Shown here: positions 24,331-35,324 of the stretch, piece by piece
How the letters are laid out: every line of letters starts with the position of its first letter
Position numbering within the stretch: the stretch's first letter is position 1
NCBI RefSeq assembly: GCF_018143015.1
Contig: NC_054741.1
Location: 65,322,697 to 65,386,696, forward strand
Direction of reading: 5' to 3'
Source of the DNA: Lytechinus variegatus
Lineage: Eukaryota; Echinodermata; Echinoidea; Temnopleuroida; Toxopneustidae
Length of the DNA: 64,000 nt
Program-made: the position numbers and the translations under genes
The notes under the pieces: generated by a model
Told to the model about the DNA's origin: nothing
Databases searched by the model: none
The model's input: only the letters and a program-made list of their open reading frames with translations

Positions 24331-24542
24331 GTCTCTATATTATTATCAATTTCACGACCGATCAAGTAAATCCCTCTAAAGTTAAAAACAACAAGAAAGA
24401 GGGAGTCTATCGCATTCGATGAACGATTCAAGAAATGTAATAAAAACAGCCTCTGCAACACTTGATTACTTGATGGAGATTTTGTTTTGTTCTGCTGGTG
24501 GTTCATAAATATTTAATTTAAGTGTGTCTGATGGATCGTTGC

Positions 24543-24548
24543 AATAAA
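24543..24548 (+). promoter_or_regulatory. Candidate poly(A) signal of the carboxypeptidase gene
   Basis: AATAAA about 590 bp after the TAA stop (23954-23956). It is the first canonical hexamer I see in the 3' flank; with such AT-rich sequence a chance match is possible. Confidence 0.45.
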
Positions 24549-25712
24549 TCTGCAATTGGTAGATTTCATTAAAATCGGAAGGAATAAGGCCATGTGTTTT
24601 GAACTCGCCCCATTTGTGTAAGGTCACCCAAGTCTAACGATAACGGTCATAATTTTGAAGAAAAAAATACTTTCTGAAAGGAAATTTAATAAGGATTCCA
24701 AATGTGACAATAAAAATTAGGTATAGGATATACTGCTCATATTTTATGAGTGGAATAATAATATTTGGGACACTCATTAGCTATATACCTGACGTCTATA
24801 GGCCTATTTGTTTTCTCATTTTTGCCCATACCATGAATTAGTTATCAAATTTGTATTGCTCACGAAATCCCCTTTTCGAATGATATATAATAGGGGATTC
24901 AATAGTTTAATCAAGGTAAGTTTGATATGCGAATTTATGTTAATTTCAAACATCGAAAAGCGAGCTTTTTAACAGTTGTTACCTTAAATTTCTAATGAAC
25001 TGTAATAGCTGATGATTGTATAATTGTATTTAGCTGTAAAATGAGACCAAACTCAAACGCTAGCCCCTTCAAAACCAAAGTAAGGCATGTTTAAAACTAG
25101 TAATACAACAATCCCATAGAGTCGCAAGGAATGTGTACCGCACTACCCATCAACTAACCGTGTTTTATTCATTTTATTCAGCAAAGTGACACAAATCAAT
25201 ATGCATATACGCTAATACTATTAAGCCTAATATAGCTTGTACTCAGATTCCACATGACACCAAATTCATAATTGAAAAAGCGTAACAACGCTACTTTTTG
25301 TGGGGCGAGTTCAAGACGGATGTCCATAAAAAAAAGATATGGTATTTTAGAGTTTCGCGTTATTGCGGTCAAACAATGTTACATATGCAATGAGCAAGCA
25401 GGTAATATCATATCCCCACTTATTTTTTAATTATTTTAATAAAGGAATATGTCTGGTTTTGGCGGGTTGGGTATCAAAACTTCAACCTCGCACCTCCAAG
25501 GGCCCTTAACACAAAGCTAAGCAATGATCGTAGAAAAATATTCTACGATTGATTACATTAACTACAATGTATAATAAATCGTAAAAATCAAGCGTAATAT
25601 CAATGGCTAACCTTTGTGTTACGGGACCCAGGTCAGAATTAAAGAAAAAAAAACGTATCTCCTTCACAAGTCATTACAAATAGTCCTTAACAGATCCCTT
25701 TTCAAGTCAATA
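24549..25712. other. Intergenic sequence, nothing recognised
   Basis: AT-rich sequence with no coding exon, RNA gene or clear element ends. Confidence 0.5.
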
Positions 25713-25714
25713 TA

Positions 25715-26433
25715 AACCCCTCAAAAAAAGTTTTGCAACTCAGTTTTGGGGGATGATATCTTTTTAGTTTATGAAGTATAAAAGATGAAACTGGTATTAT
25801 TGAAAAGCTGAATTACTCCTCTTTACAACGACATGCCATTTGCTTTGATTATGTAATCATGGAATATGCAACCACCTGAAATTGAGAAAAGTCAGAAGTG
25901 AAATGTTGCAAAATGCATTGATTTCTAACAAGAGTCTCCATTTCTTAAGAATTTCCACCATGCAGGTGACAGTGAATGCACTCGGTTTATTCTCGAAACA
26001 ACTGGAAATTCGCTATTGGAAACGACGCACTTTGCAACATTTCATTTCTAACATTGCTGTGTATTATCATGTGTGTGTATTTCAAGATGACACTAGCATT
26101 ACAAATGACATGATTGTAAAGAAGAATAATCATGCTTTCTAAGGAAATCACTTTTACACATGATGATGGCACATTAAGAAATTATTAGCACTCAAACTTG
26201 CAGTTTGAGTCGCAGAACTCAAACATGACAACAAATTTTGCAACATTTCATATTTTACATTGATGCATATTTATCATGTCTGTTTTTCATGATAGCACCA
26301 GCATTACAAATGAGACATGATCGTAAAGAGGAATAATCATACTTTCCAATCATACCACTTTTACATATGATGATGGCACACTAAGAAATTTATTAGCACT
26401 CAAACCTGAGTTGCAGAACTTTTTTGAGGGGTT
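25715..26433. mobile_element. Tc1/mariner-like non-autonomous element
   Basis: The ends AACCCCTCAAAAAAAG...GCAACTCAG and CTGAGTTGCAGAAC...TTGAGGGGTT are inverted, with TA on each side (25713-25714, 26434-26435). A block around ACATGATGATGGCACATTAAG is repeated about 200 bp apart inside. No transposase. Confidence 0.8.
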
Positions 26434-26689
26434 TATTAAAAAGTAAAGCATTTGATCTCGTTCATCATGAAAAACGGGTCCTTTTTTTCTTCTTCATCTT
26501 CCTTCCTTCCCTCCTTCCTTCGAGTTGACCTACTTCCCCACCATTATCATCATTGTTATTATAATCACTTTCTTTACTAAAGTAAATTTCCATATCCAAA
26601 AACTCTTATCAACAGCTGTCATTTATATATATAAAAAATTGATATCACAATACCGGTAAAAGCCGTTGACTTACTGAACTATGTAACTG

Positions 26690-27770
26690 TTGTGAGCGTA
26701 AAATTATTATTTTACAACCTGAAAATTTGACATTTTCAACACTTTTTGGCAATCATGAACATGATGGGTATCTAAACAAACTAAGACTAAATCGGACATT
26801 CAATGCATTTTTAAAATCATGATAAGGATATCACTGAATGATGTGAGCGCAAAGCTCGAGCTGATAATTTTGACTTGAAAACTTAATATTTTTTTTATGT
26901 GTTAACATTTCAACAAACCCAGTTCCTGCATCTGTAATTGAACAAGCTGGGTATCTCAATAAACATTAATGCGAGCGCGAAGCGCTAGCTGAAAATTCTG
27001 AAATATTTGACTTGAAAACTAAACGTTTAAACATGTTTTTACATTAAACAAATTCAGTTTATGCATCTGTAATTGAACAAGCTGTGTATCGCAATAAACA
27101 TAATGCGAACGCGTAGCACGAGCTTAAATTTTGATTTACTGACCCAAAAGGGAACAATTTAAGCACTGTCCAACATGAAAGAAAATGGAAAAATGAAAGA
27201 AAATACTTTGACTTGAAAACTTAACATTTTCACACGTTTTTGTATGAAGAACAAATTTAGATTCCGCATATGTAAGTGAACAAGCTGTGTATCTCAATGT
27301 GCAAGTGCAGAGGGCGAGCTGAAAATTTTGGTATAAAATCATGTACACTGTAGTACTTACCCGAAAGGGTAATTTTCATGTGAGCGCGCTGTTTTTTTTA
27401 TTTAGACTTTAACGGGTGGGTGTTTCATAAAGCTGTTCGTAGATAAGACGACTTTAAGAACGACTGGTGATCTTTCTTTTGGTAATGGTATACACCATAG
27501 GCGATGGTTTAGCGCTAAAGAAAGGATCACCAGTCGTTCTTACAGTCACTCTTAACTTACGAACAGCTTTATGAGACGGCCCCAGGACATTTTTATTACC
27601 GTCGGTTCAGCTGCGATCTGAGAAGTTTTGACTTGAAAACTTAACATTTTCAAACTTTTTTTTATAAAGAACAAACTCAGATTTGCATATTCATTTTAAC
27701 ACTCTGTGTATCTTAATGCGAGCGCGAAGCTCAAGCGGAAAATTTTGAGATTTAGACCTTAAACCGGAAC
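26690..27770. repeat. Dispersed GCGCGAAGCGCGAGC repeat array
   Basis: Minus-type motifs such as GTGAGCGCAAAGCTCGAGC (26843), GCGAGCGCGAAGCGCTAGC (26971), GCGAACGCGTAGCACGAGC (27104) and GCGAGCGCGAAGCTCAAGC (27718) occur every 100-200 bp. They are separated by a worn unit containing TTTTGACTTGAAAACTTAAC. Same family as in 11602-14212. It is interrupted by the hairpin element at 27415-27583. Confidence 0.7.
27415..27583. mobile_element. Palindromic short element (CATAAAGCTGTTCGTA family)
   Basis: GTTTCATAAAGCTGTTCGTA on the left and TACGAACAGCTTTATGAGAC on the right, with GAACGACTGGTGATC and GATCACCAGTCGTTC inside, make a near-complete hairpin of about 169 bp. Non-coding. Confidence 0.85.
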
Positions 27771-28005
27771 TTTCTAATCATTGTCGGTAACCTACAGGGA
27801 GCTCCTATGATCACGACGATCGAATTGCAAAACAAAAATCGATATTAAAGATAATAGTATGCAATTTGGCATTATTTTTACCGACAAAGATAAGGGAACT
27901 CAAAGACCAACTAAGAACAGGGTACATGGAGCAGTTGGAACAGACTTGCGTGACCCGACAGTTTCGTCATTTTCCCGAAAAGCGTCAGTCCAGTAGCCCT
28001 GCGCT

Positions 28006-28364
28006 CATTGGCGGCGGAAGCAAAAAAAATTTAGGGGGTGTCCACCTGAAATTTCGGGATGGACACAGGTAAAAAAATTTGAATTGAAAAGCGCCCCAAA
28101 AAGGTTATCAACCTAAATTTTAGTACTTGCTAACAAAAATTTTTTGACAAGCAAATAAACAAAAAAAAAGTCATCAACCTAAATTTTAGGGGGGGGGACA
28201 ACACACGTTTCAGGGGTGCCCACGTGAATTTAGGGGGGGACGTATAAAAAAAATTTGACAACCAAAAAAAAAAAAAAGTATCATTTTTTTTTAGGGGGGA
28301 CCGTCCCTCCCAGCTAAAATTTAGGGGGGAAACGTCCCACCGTCCCCCGCTTCCGCCGCCTATG
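28006..28364. mobile_element. hAT-like short element with 8-bp duplication
   Basis: It runs CATTGGCGGCGGAAGC to GCTTCCGCCGCCTATG and is flanked by CCTGCGCT on both sides (27998-28005, 28365-28372), a perfect 8-bp duplication. The interior is phrases such as ACCTAAATTTTAGGGGGG. Same family as the inner element at 49715-49959. It lies 194 bp left of the assembly gap. Confidence 0.88.
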
Positions 28365-28557
28365 CCTGCGCTTGCGTAAGAGACAATCTATAATTTTGCA
28401 AACATCTAACATGTCTAAGACTCGGCATCTTGAATTACACCGACAGTCTGACACACAGGTTTACCTATATAATCAAAACATTGTGTATCCCATTCATCCT
28501 CTCTTTGATTTTTGCCTTCCTTTCGTTTTTCTCTTCCTCTTTGTCCATTTCTTTCTT

Positions 28558-29057
28558 NNNNNNNNNNNNNNNNNNNNNNNNNNNNNNNNNNNNNNNNNNN
28601 NNNNNNNNNNNNNNNNNNNNNNNNNNNNNNNNNNNNNNNNNNNNNNNNNNNNNNNNNNNNNNNNNNNNNNNNNNNNNNNNNNNNNNNNNNNNNNNNNNNN
28701 NNNNNNNNNNNNNNNNNNNNNNNNNNNNNNNNNNNNNNNNNNNNNNNNNNNNNNNNNNNNNNNNNNNNNNNNNNNNNNNNNNNNNNNNNNNNNNNNNNNN
28801 NNNNNNNNNNNNNNNNNNNNNNNNNNNNNNNNNNNNNNNNNNNNNNNNNNNNNNNNNNNNNNNNNNNNNNNNNNNNNNNNNNNNNNNNNNNNNNNNNNNN
28901 NNNNNNNNNNNNNNNNNNNNNNNNNNNNNNNNNNNNNNNNNNNNNNNNNNNNNNNNNNNNNNNNNNNNNNNNNNNNNNNNNNNNNNNNNNNNNNNNNNNN
29001 NNNNNNNNNNNNNNNNNNNNNNNNNNNNNNNNNNNNNNNNNNNNNNNNNNNNNNNNN
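28558..29057. other. Assembly gap of exactly 500 N
   Basis: A round 500-base N run, the usual placeholder for a gap of unknown length. Its right edge is 25 bp from the last codon of pmar1 copy 1, so the repeat array runs straight into it and more copies may be hidden. Confidence 0.97.
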
Positions 29058-29082
29058 TTTCGTGGGTTCATTCAGTCAGTGC

Positions 29083-30061
29083 CTAGAAGTTGATGCAGAA
29101 GACATACGATGATAACTCATCGGTGTGTTGAATGAAGACGGTGTTCGGTGAAGATACTCACGCCAGAGGGAGAAGAGAGCGACTGCTACGAGAGAGAAAG
29201 TCTACTGACATCAATGGACTGGTGCGCCTTTCGTTGAATCACGCGATGTCGTGCGGTGGAGCTGAGTGACCCATGACATTGAAGATGTGGGTCCGATGAA
29301 ACTGGCGTTGACTCTGACGTCGATCGACTGCTTTCAGCGAGAAAGTCGACAGAGAACTTGGATGACACGACGCCCAACTTCTTTGTAGGAGGTGTCGTCT
29401 GGTTGACCTCATCGACATCGCACGGTGTTTTCCGCTTACGTCTTACGAACGATAAGTCGACTTCGTTAGATGGTTGAAGAGGGAGTTGTCGACGTCTTTC
29501 TCAATGACTGGTTGGTGAGCAGAGCATGAAACAAGAGAGGCTCGACGGACACGCACACGGTTCTGAAACCAGACCTGGAGAGGAAGAAAACAAATTTGAA
29601 AGTAATGATCAGTGAAACAGTTTAGACATTTTCAGAAAATATGATTTTATTGATGAGAACTATTTTCTTTATTCAAAATTTATCTCAACACTGTCAGTGG
29701 TCCGTTTACGAATTCCATGATTATCTGGCGTTCTATAAAGATCGATTTATCAAGGATCGATATTTTAACCCCCTCCCAAAAAAGGAACAATTTGCTCTCT
29801 GATATCTTAACATTTTGGATTTGCGATGTTAGTTTTCTTTGTATTATCAGTAATTCCATTTACCATAATTCTGTCTTCTTTAAGCTGCAGACTTGAAGCC
29901 AGTTGTTCTCTAGTCGTGATATCAGGATACTGGTTGTCGTTGAACACTGTCTCCAGAATCCTCAGCTGTAAATCGGTGAAGACGGTTGGAGGTCGACGAC
30001 GAGGGCGTTTGGAAGGAACCCCATTCGATGAAGCATGAGCAGTCATGATGAAATCGGTCAT
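29083..30061 (-). pseudogene. pmar1: pmar1 copy 1, exon 2 frame-broken (possibly consensus error)
   Basis: Exon 1 is 29864-30061, or up to 30067 if an extra in-frame upstream ATG is used. It is fully open and encodes the first 46 homeodomain positions, with one change at homeodomain position 4 (Arg to Pro). Exon 2 spans 29083-29574, 492 bp instead of 501. Compared with copies 2-5 it has about six separate one-base losses plus a 3-base loss next to the acceptor, mostly where a base or dinucleotide is doubled, so the frame is lost after the homeodomain. Similar one-base losses occur in its promoter (for example CTATGG for CTATTGG). That pattern, next to a gap, fits unpolished sequence better than natural decay. 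Its 3' UTR is lost in the gap. Confidence 0.8.
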
Positions 30062-30067
30062 TCTCAT

Positions 30068-32032
30068 AATGAGCTTGATATAAACTCAATAAAAGAAATT
30101 ATTGCTTTTTTGGAGTAGATGATGAACTTGTTCGTTATTCTATAATCTATTACAGAATGATGTTTATATATTGTCGACACTTCGACGTCCTATCAACGTT
30201 GGGCTCCGTGCACGCACTTTTCTATTGGTCAATTAGGGTAGCCATAGGATTACTAGCTAGCTTGCCTTAACCCGCTTTCTATTCAGTGCTCGCAATTTTC
30301 TATGGTCAATGAAGACAGCCAATGGGATTACGGGAAGGTTTCAGTTAGCAGTATAGTAATCGTTTAATCCTTGCCGCGTACTCGGCAGATTGAAATCTAT
30401 TCAAACTACATCCTTTATCGGTCTCTAGATGAATAGGCTTATAATCTCCTGTTTAGAAACAGTATCATATCTTCTTTTCTTCCATTCATTATTTTTGCTT
30501 TCTTAATGACACTGTATACTAATGGACGTTTAAATTGTCAAAGAAAATATGGACGGCTTCGTTTGATATTTTGAAATAGACATCGATATAAGTTATAGGG
30601 GACGAAAGAAGGGATAGAGAGATACGAGGAAAAAAAAGAGATGCTTGAAAAACGATGATATATTATAGTCAGAGAAAAGGGAAATAAACTGATATGTAGG
30701 TTATAATTAAATACATAGATATAAGAAGAGCTCACTTGCAAAAGGGGTTAGGTCCACTTTTCATCAAAATGTATTGTCTCAATGTGTATATTTTCAGTAG
30801 CTCTTCAGATGATGCCAAAGAAAAGTTGAAATTCCCATTAAAAATGATGTAAAATGGCAAAGAAAAATCACTTTTCTTTTCAAAAGGGGTTCGGTCCAAT
30901 TCAGTTTGGTTGCAAAAGGTCAACACAGATTTTTTTTGGGAAAAATATTTACAAAATATGAAAACAGGTAGATTTCTTTTAGACCCAATTTTATGTTCTC
31001 ATGGTAGGGTATCATGGAAATTTAGTTTCGCAAACATGAATAAAACTGGCAGAGAAAAATATTTTTTTTTTACTAAAAATAGATCGGATTCATTTCAGTT
31101 CGCTTGCAAAAGGGGTTAGGTCCACAATGATGATTTTTAAAAGAATATATAGAAAAAAGTGAAGACAGATTTCTTTTATACCCAATTTTATGTTCACATG
31201 ATTGGGTAGTACGTCATGACAATTTAGTTTCTCATAAGAATATTGCAATAAGTGAGAATAAAAACGTGTTTTTTTATCGGAATGGTCAGAAATGCAACCT
31301 CTTTTGCAACCAAATAGACAGATGAATGAAAGATACATTTATAGATGAATGTTAAAATAGATAGATACCTACATAGCTAGATAGATAGATAGATGAATAG
31401 ACAGATAGATAGATTGATAGAATATGTATATATAAAATAAATAAATCGATAGATAAATAGAAAGATATCAAGAAATATATTTTCAAATTATGCTATATAG
31501 GCACCCCCTTGTTCCTAACTCCTTTTTCCATTTATTTTCATTCCTTCCTTTACACCCACCCTTCTGGTCTTCCCTGAAATTACATGTCTTAATTTTTTCT
31601 TTTGTTTGATTTATTCCTTTTTAAACTCCCGTGTATCCTTTTCTATCTTCCCCTTTCTCTCTCCAGTTTTCACCTTACTTTCATTTTCTTCTTCCTTTAC
31701 TTTCCATCCTCATTTTGTCTTTTGACAACTTCTATTCTTATTCATTTATCAGTCTTTTTCCCTCTCTTTCTTTCGATTTTTGGTAATTAGGTGGCCTTTC
31801 CGACTAAACTCTTTCACGGCAAAACACAATTATTGGAGATATTCATTGATGTATTAAAAATAGGTGCATGAGAAGAAAATTAAGGGAAAGAGATTCGACA
31901 TTATAGGTATATCGTTAGGACTCGCATGCTCCCTTCATGAAAAACAAATAAACTTCATCAATCATTTGACTCTTTCTAACCTTTCAAATATAAAACAATA
32001 ACAAGATATATTTCACAGTTGAATTTAAACAT
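30068..32032. other. Array spacer between copies 1 and 2
   Basis: Promoter of copy 1 (with one-base losses in its CCAAT boxes), the internally duplicated GCAAAAGGGGTT block (about 30740-31310), a GATA/GATT microsatellite (about 31360-31460) and a plus-strand pyrimidine tract (about 31560-31785). No gene. Confidence 0.8.
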
Positions 32033-32038
32033 TTTATT
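32033..32038 (-). promoter_or_regulatory. Poly(A) signal of pmar1 copy 2
   Basis: AATAAA on the minus strand (context GGTCGAATAAAATG), about 156 bp past the stop codon. The same hexamer is kept in copy 3 (35164-35169), copy 4 (38301-38306), copy 5 (41444-41449) and copy 6 (44588-44593), which supports its use. Confidence 0.7.
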
Positions 32039-32193
32039 CGACCAATGCTATTCATGTCAATAGTGCGGCAAAATATTACATTAAGGACAAATGAGCATTA
32101 ACATGGTCAATATTACTGCAATTGGCAAGAATTATAACAGCAATTAAACATTTCTTTCTGTTTTGAGAGTTCGTGGGTTCATTCAGTCAGTGC

Positions 32194-33181
32194 CTAGAAG
32201 TTGATGCAGAAGACATACGGATGATAACTCATCGGTGTGTAGAATGAAGACGGTGTTCGGTGAAGATACTCAGCGCCAGAGGGAGAAGGAGAGCGACTGC
32301 TACGAGAGAGAAAGTCTACTGACATCAATGGACTGGTGGCGCCTTTCGTTGAATCACGCGATGTCGTGCGGTGGAGCTGAGTGACGCCATGACATTGAAG
32401 ATGTGGGTCCGATGAAACTGTCGTTGACTCTGACGTCGATCGACTGCTTTCAGCGAGAAAGTCGACAGAGAACTTGGATGACACGACGCCCAACTTCTTT
32501 GTAGGAGGTGTCGTCTGGTTGACCTCATCGACGTCGCACGGTGTCTTCCGCTTACGTCTTACGAACGATAAGTCGACTTCGTTAGATGGTTGAAGGCGGG
32601 AGTTGTCGACGTCTTTCTCAATGACTGGTTGGTGAGCAGAGCATGAAACAAGAGAGGCTCGACGGACACGTGCACGACGGTTCTGAAACCAGACCTGGAG
32701 AGGAGAGAAAACAAAATTGAAAGTAATGATCAGTGAAACAGTTTAAACATTTTCAGAAAATATGATTTTATTGATGAGAACTATTTTCTTTATTCAACAT
32801 TTATCTCAACACTGTCAGTGGTCCGTTTACGAATTCCATGATTATCTGGCGTTCTATAAAGATCGATTTATCAAGGATCGATATTTACCCCCTCCCCAAA
32901 AAAGGAACAATTTGCTCTCTGATATCTTAACATTTTGGATTTGCGATGTTAGTTTTCTTTGTGTTATCAGTAATTCCATTTACCATAATTCTGTCTTCTT
33001 TAAGCTGCAGACTTGAAGCCAGTTGTTCTCTAGTCGTGATATCAGGATACTGGTTGTCGTTGAACACTGTCTCCAGAATCCTCAGCTGTAAATCGGTGAA
33101 GACGGTTGGACGTCGACGACGAGGGCGTTTGGAAGGAACCCCATTCGATGAAGCATGAGCAGTCATGATGAAATCGGTCAT
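32194..33181 (-). CDS. pmar1: Pmar1/Micro1 paired-class homeodomain repressor, copy 2 (intact)
   Basis: Exons 32984-33181 and 32194-32694, intron 289 bp (donor ATG|GTAAAT, acceptor CTCCAG|GTCTGG), 232 residues. The homeodomain is residues 21-80 (F28, L36, F40, W68, F69, Q70, N71), so it is Q50 type. The intron falls between homeodomain positions 46 and 47, the classic paired-class site. A basic stretch (SKRPRRRR) precedes helix 1. Two eh1-like repressor motifs follow: FSVDFLAESSRS (141-152) and MSVDFLSRSSRS (190-201). In sea urchins Pmar1 is a nuclear repressor made in early micromeres; it shuts off the repressor HesC and so allows the skeletogenic programme. The first ATG was chosen; a second in-frame ATG at residue 6 is also plausible. 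This copy has SPSGAEYL and TPSSFYT near the C-terminus. Confidence 0.9.
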
Positions 33182-33328
33182 TCTGATAATGAGCTTGATA
33201 TAAACTCAATAAAAGATAATTATTGCTTGTTTGGAGTAGATGATGAACTTGTTCGTTGTTCTATAAGCTATTACAGAATGATGTTTAGTATTGTTGACAC
33301 TTCGACGTCCTATCAACATTGGGCTCCA

Positions 33329-33490
33329 TGCACGCACTTTTCTATTGGTCAATTAGGGTAGCCAATAGGATTACTAGCTTGCCTTAACCCGCTTTCTATT
33401 CAGTGCACGCAATTTTCTATTGGTCAATGAAGACAGCCAATGGGATTACGGGAAGGTTTCAGTTAGCAGTATAGTAATCGTTTAATCCTT
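33329..33490 (-). promoter_or_regulatory. Duplicated CCAAT/Otx-type module upstream of pmar1 copy 2
   Basis: Two similar modules lie exactly 75 bp apart (33329-33375 and 33404-33450). Each has TGCACGCA, TTTTCTATTGGTCAAT, then AGCCAAT, then a GGATTA core. CCAAT boxes in inverted pairs are at 33344-33348/33362-33366 and 33419-33423/33437-33441. GGATTA cores are at 33368-33373 and 33443-33448, and a third (TAATCC) is at 33483-33488. These match Otx-type sites, and Otx input to pmar1 is described in sea urchins. A TCAAAG (Tcf/Lef-type) word lies at 33659-33664. Function is inferred. Confidence 0.6.
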
Positions 33491-35163
33491 GCCGGCGTAC
33501 TCGGGCAGATTGAAATCTATTCAAACTACATCCTTTATCGGTCTCTAGATGAATAGGCTTATAATCTCCTGTTTAGAAACAGTATCAATATCTTCTTGTC
33601 TTCCATTCATTATTTTTGCTTTCTTAATGACACTGTATACTAATGGACGTTTAAATTGTCAAAGAAAATATGGACGGCTTCGTTTGATATTTTGAAATAG
33701 ACATCGATATAAGTTAGGGACGAAAGAAGGGATAGAGAGATACGAGGAAAAAAAAGAGATGCTTGAAAAACGATGATATATTATAGTCAGAGAAAAGGGG
33801 AAATAAACTGAAATGTAGGTTATAATTAAATACATAGATATAAGAAGAGCTCACTTGCAAAAGGGGTTAGGTCCACTTTTCATCAAAATTGATTTTTATT
33901 GTCTCAATGTGTATATTTTCAGTAGCTCTTCAGATGATGCCAAAGAAAAGTTGAAATTCCCATTAAAATGATGTAAAATGGCAAAGAAAAATCACTTTTC
34001 TTTTCAAAAGGGGTTCGGTCCAATTCAGTTTGGTTGCAAAAGGTCAACACAGATTTTTTTTGGGAAAAAATATTTACAAAATATGAAAACAGGTAGATTT
34101 CTTTTAGACCCAATTTTATGTTCTCATGGTAGGGTATCATGGAAATTTAGTTTCGCAAACATGAATAAAACTGGCAGAGAAAAATACTTTTTTTTACTAA
34201 AAATAGATCGGATTCATTTCAGTTCGCTTGCAAAAGGGGTTAGGTCCACAATGATGATTTTTAAAAGAATATATAGAAAAAAAGTGAAGACAGGTAGATT
34301 TCTTTTATACCCAATTTTATGTTCACATGATTGGGTAGTACGTCATGACAATTTAGTTTCTCATAAGAATATTGCAATAAGTGAGAATAAAAACGTGTTT
34401 TTTTTATCGGAATGGTCAGAAATGCAACCTCTTTTGCAACCAAATAGACAGATGAATGAAAAGATAAATTTATAGATGAATGTTAAAATAGATAGATACC
34501 TACATAGCTAGATAGATAGATAGATGAATAGACAGATAGATAGATTGATAGAATATGTTATATAAATAAATAAATCGATAGATAAATAGAAAGATATCAA
34601 GAAATATATTTTCAAATTATGCTATATAGGCACCCCCCTTGTTCCTAACTCCTTTTTCCATTTATTTTTCATTCCTTCCTTTACACCCACCCTTCTGGTC
34701 TTCCTGAAATTACATGTCTTATTTTTTCTTTTGTTTTATTTATTCCTTTTTAAACTCCCGTGTATCCTTTTCTATCTTCCCCCTTTCTCTCTCCAGTTTT
34801 CACCTTTACTTTCATTTCTTCTTCCTTTACTTTCCATCCTCATTTTGTCTTTTGACATCTTCTATTCTCTTTATTTATCAGCCTCTTTCCCTCTCTTTCT
34901 TTCAATTTTTGGTAATTAGGTGGCCTTTCCGACTAAACTCTTTCACGGCAAAACACAATTATTGGGAGATATTCATTGATGTATTAAAAATAGGTGCATG
35001 AGAAGAAAATTAAGGGAAAGAGGATTCGACATTGTAGGTATATCGTTAGGACTCGCATGCTCCCTTCATGAAAAACAAATAAACTTCATCAATCATTTGA
35101 CTCTTTCTAACCTTTCAAATATAAAACAATAACAAGATATATTTCACAGTTGAATTTAAACAT
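33491..35163. other. Array spacer between copies 2 and 3
   Basis: Two diverged copies of a block lie at about 34005-34200 and 34230-34420. Both contain GCAAAAGGGGTT(C/A)GGTCCA, ACAGGTAGATTTCTTTTA and CCCAATTTTATGTTC. A third GCAAAAGGGGTTAGGTCCAC lies at 33857. GATA repeats follow (about 34485-34600), then a C/T-rich tract (about 34640-34915). A 165-codon open frame crosses the block only in this unit, and shifts break it in the others, so it is not a gene. Confidence 0.8.
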
Positions 35164-35324
35164 TTTATTCGACCAATGCTATTCATGTCAATAGTGCGGC
35201 AAAATATTACATTAAGGACAAATGAGCATTAACATGGTCAACATTACTGCAATTGGCAAGAATTATAACAGCAATTAAACATTTCTTTCTGTTTTGAGAG
35301 TTCGTGGGTTCATTCAGTCAGTGC

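Noticed and set aside
28372-29112. Long frames across the N run
   Set aside because: They are produced by reading Ns as unknown residues.
32946-33361. Plus-strand frames opposite and beside pmar1 exon 1, recurring in each unit
   Set aside because: Antisense shadows of the homeobox exon and promoter; they recur only because the units are near-identical.
33978-34475. 165-codon plus-strand frame in the array spacer
   Set aside because: Open only in this unit. The same sequence is shifted or stopped in the other units, while the pmar1 exons are preserved, so it is not under coding constraint.
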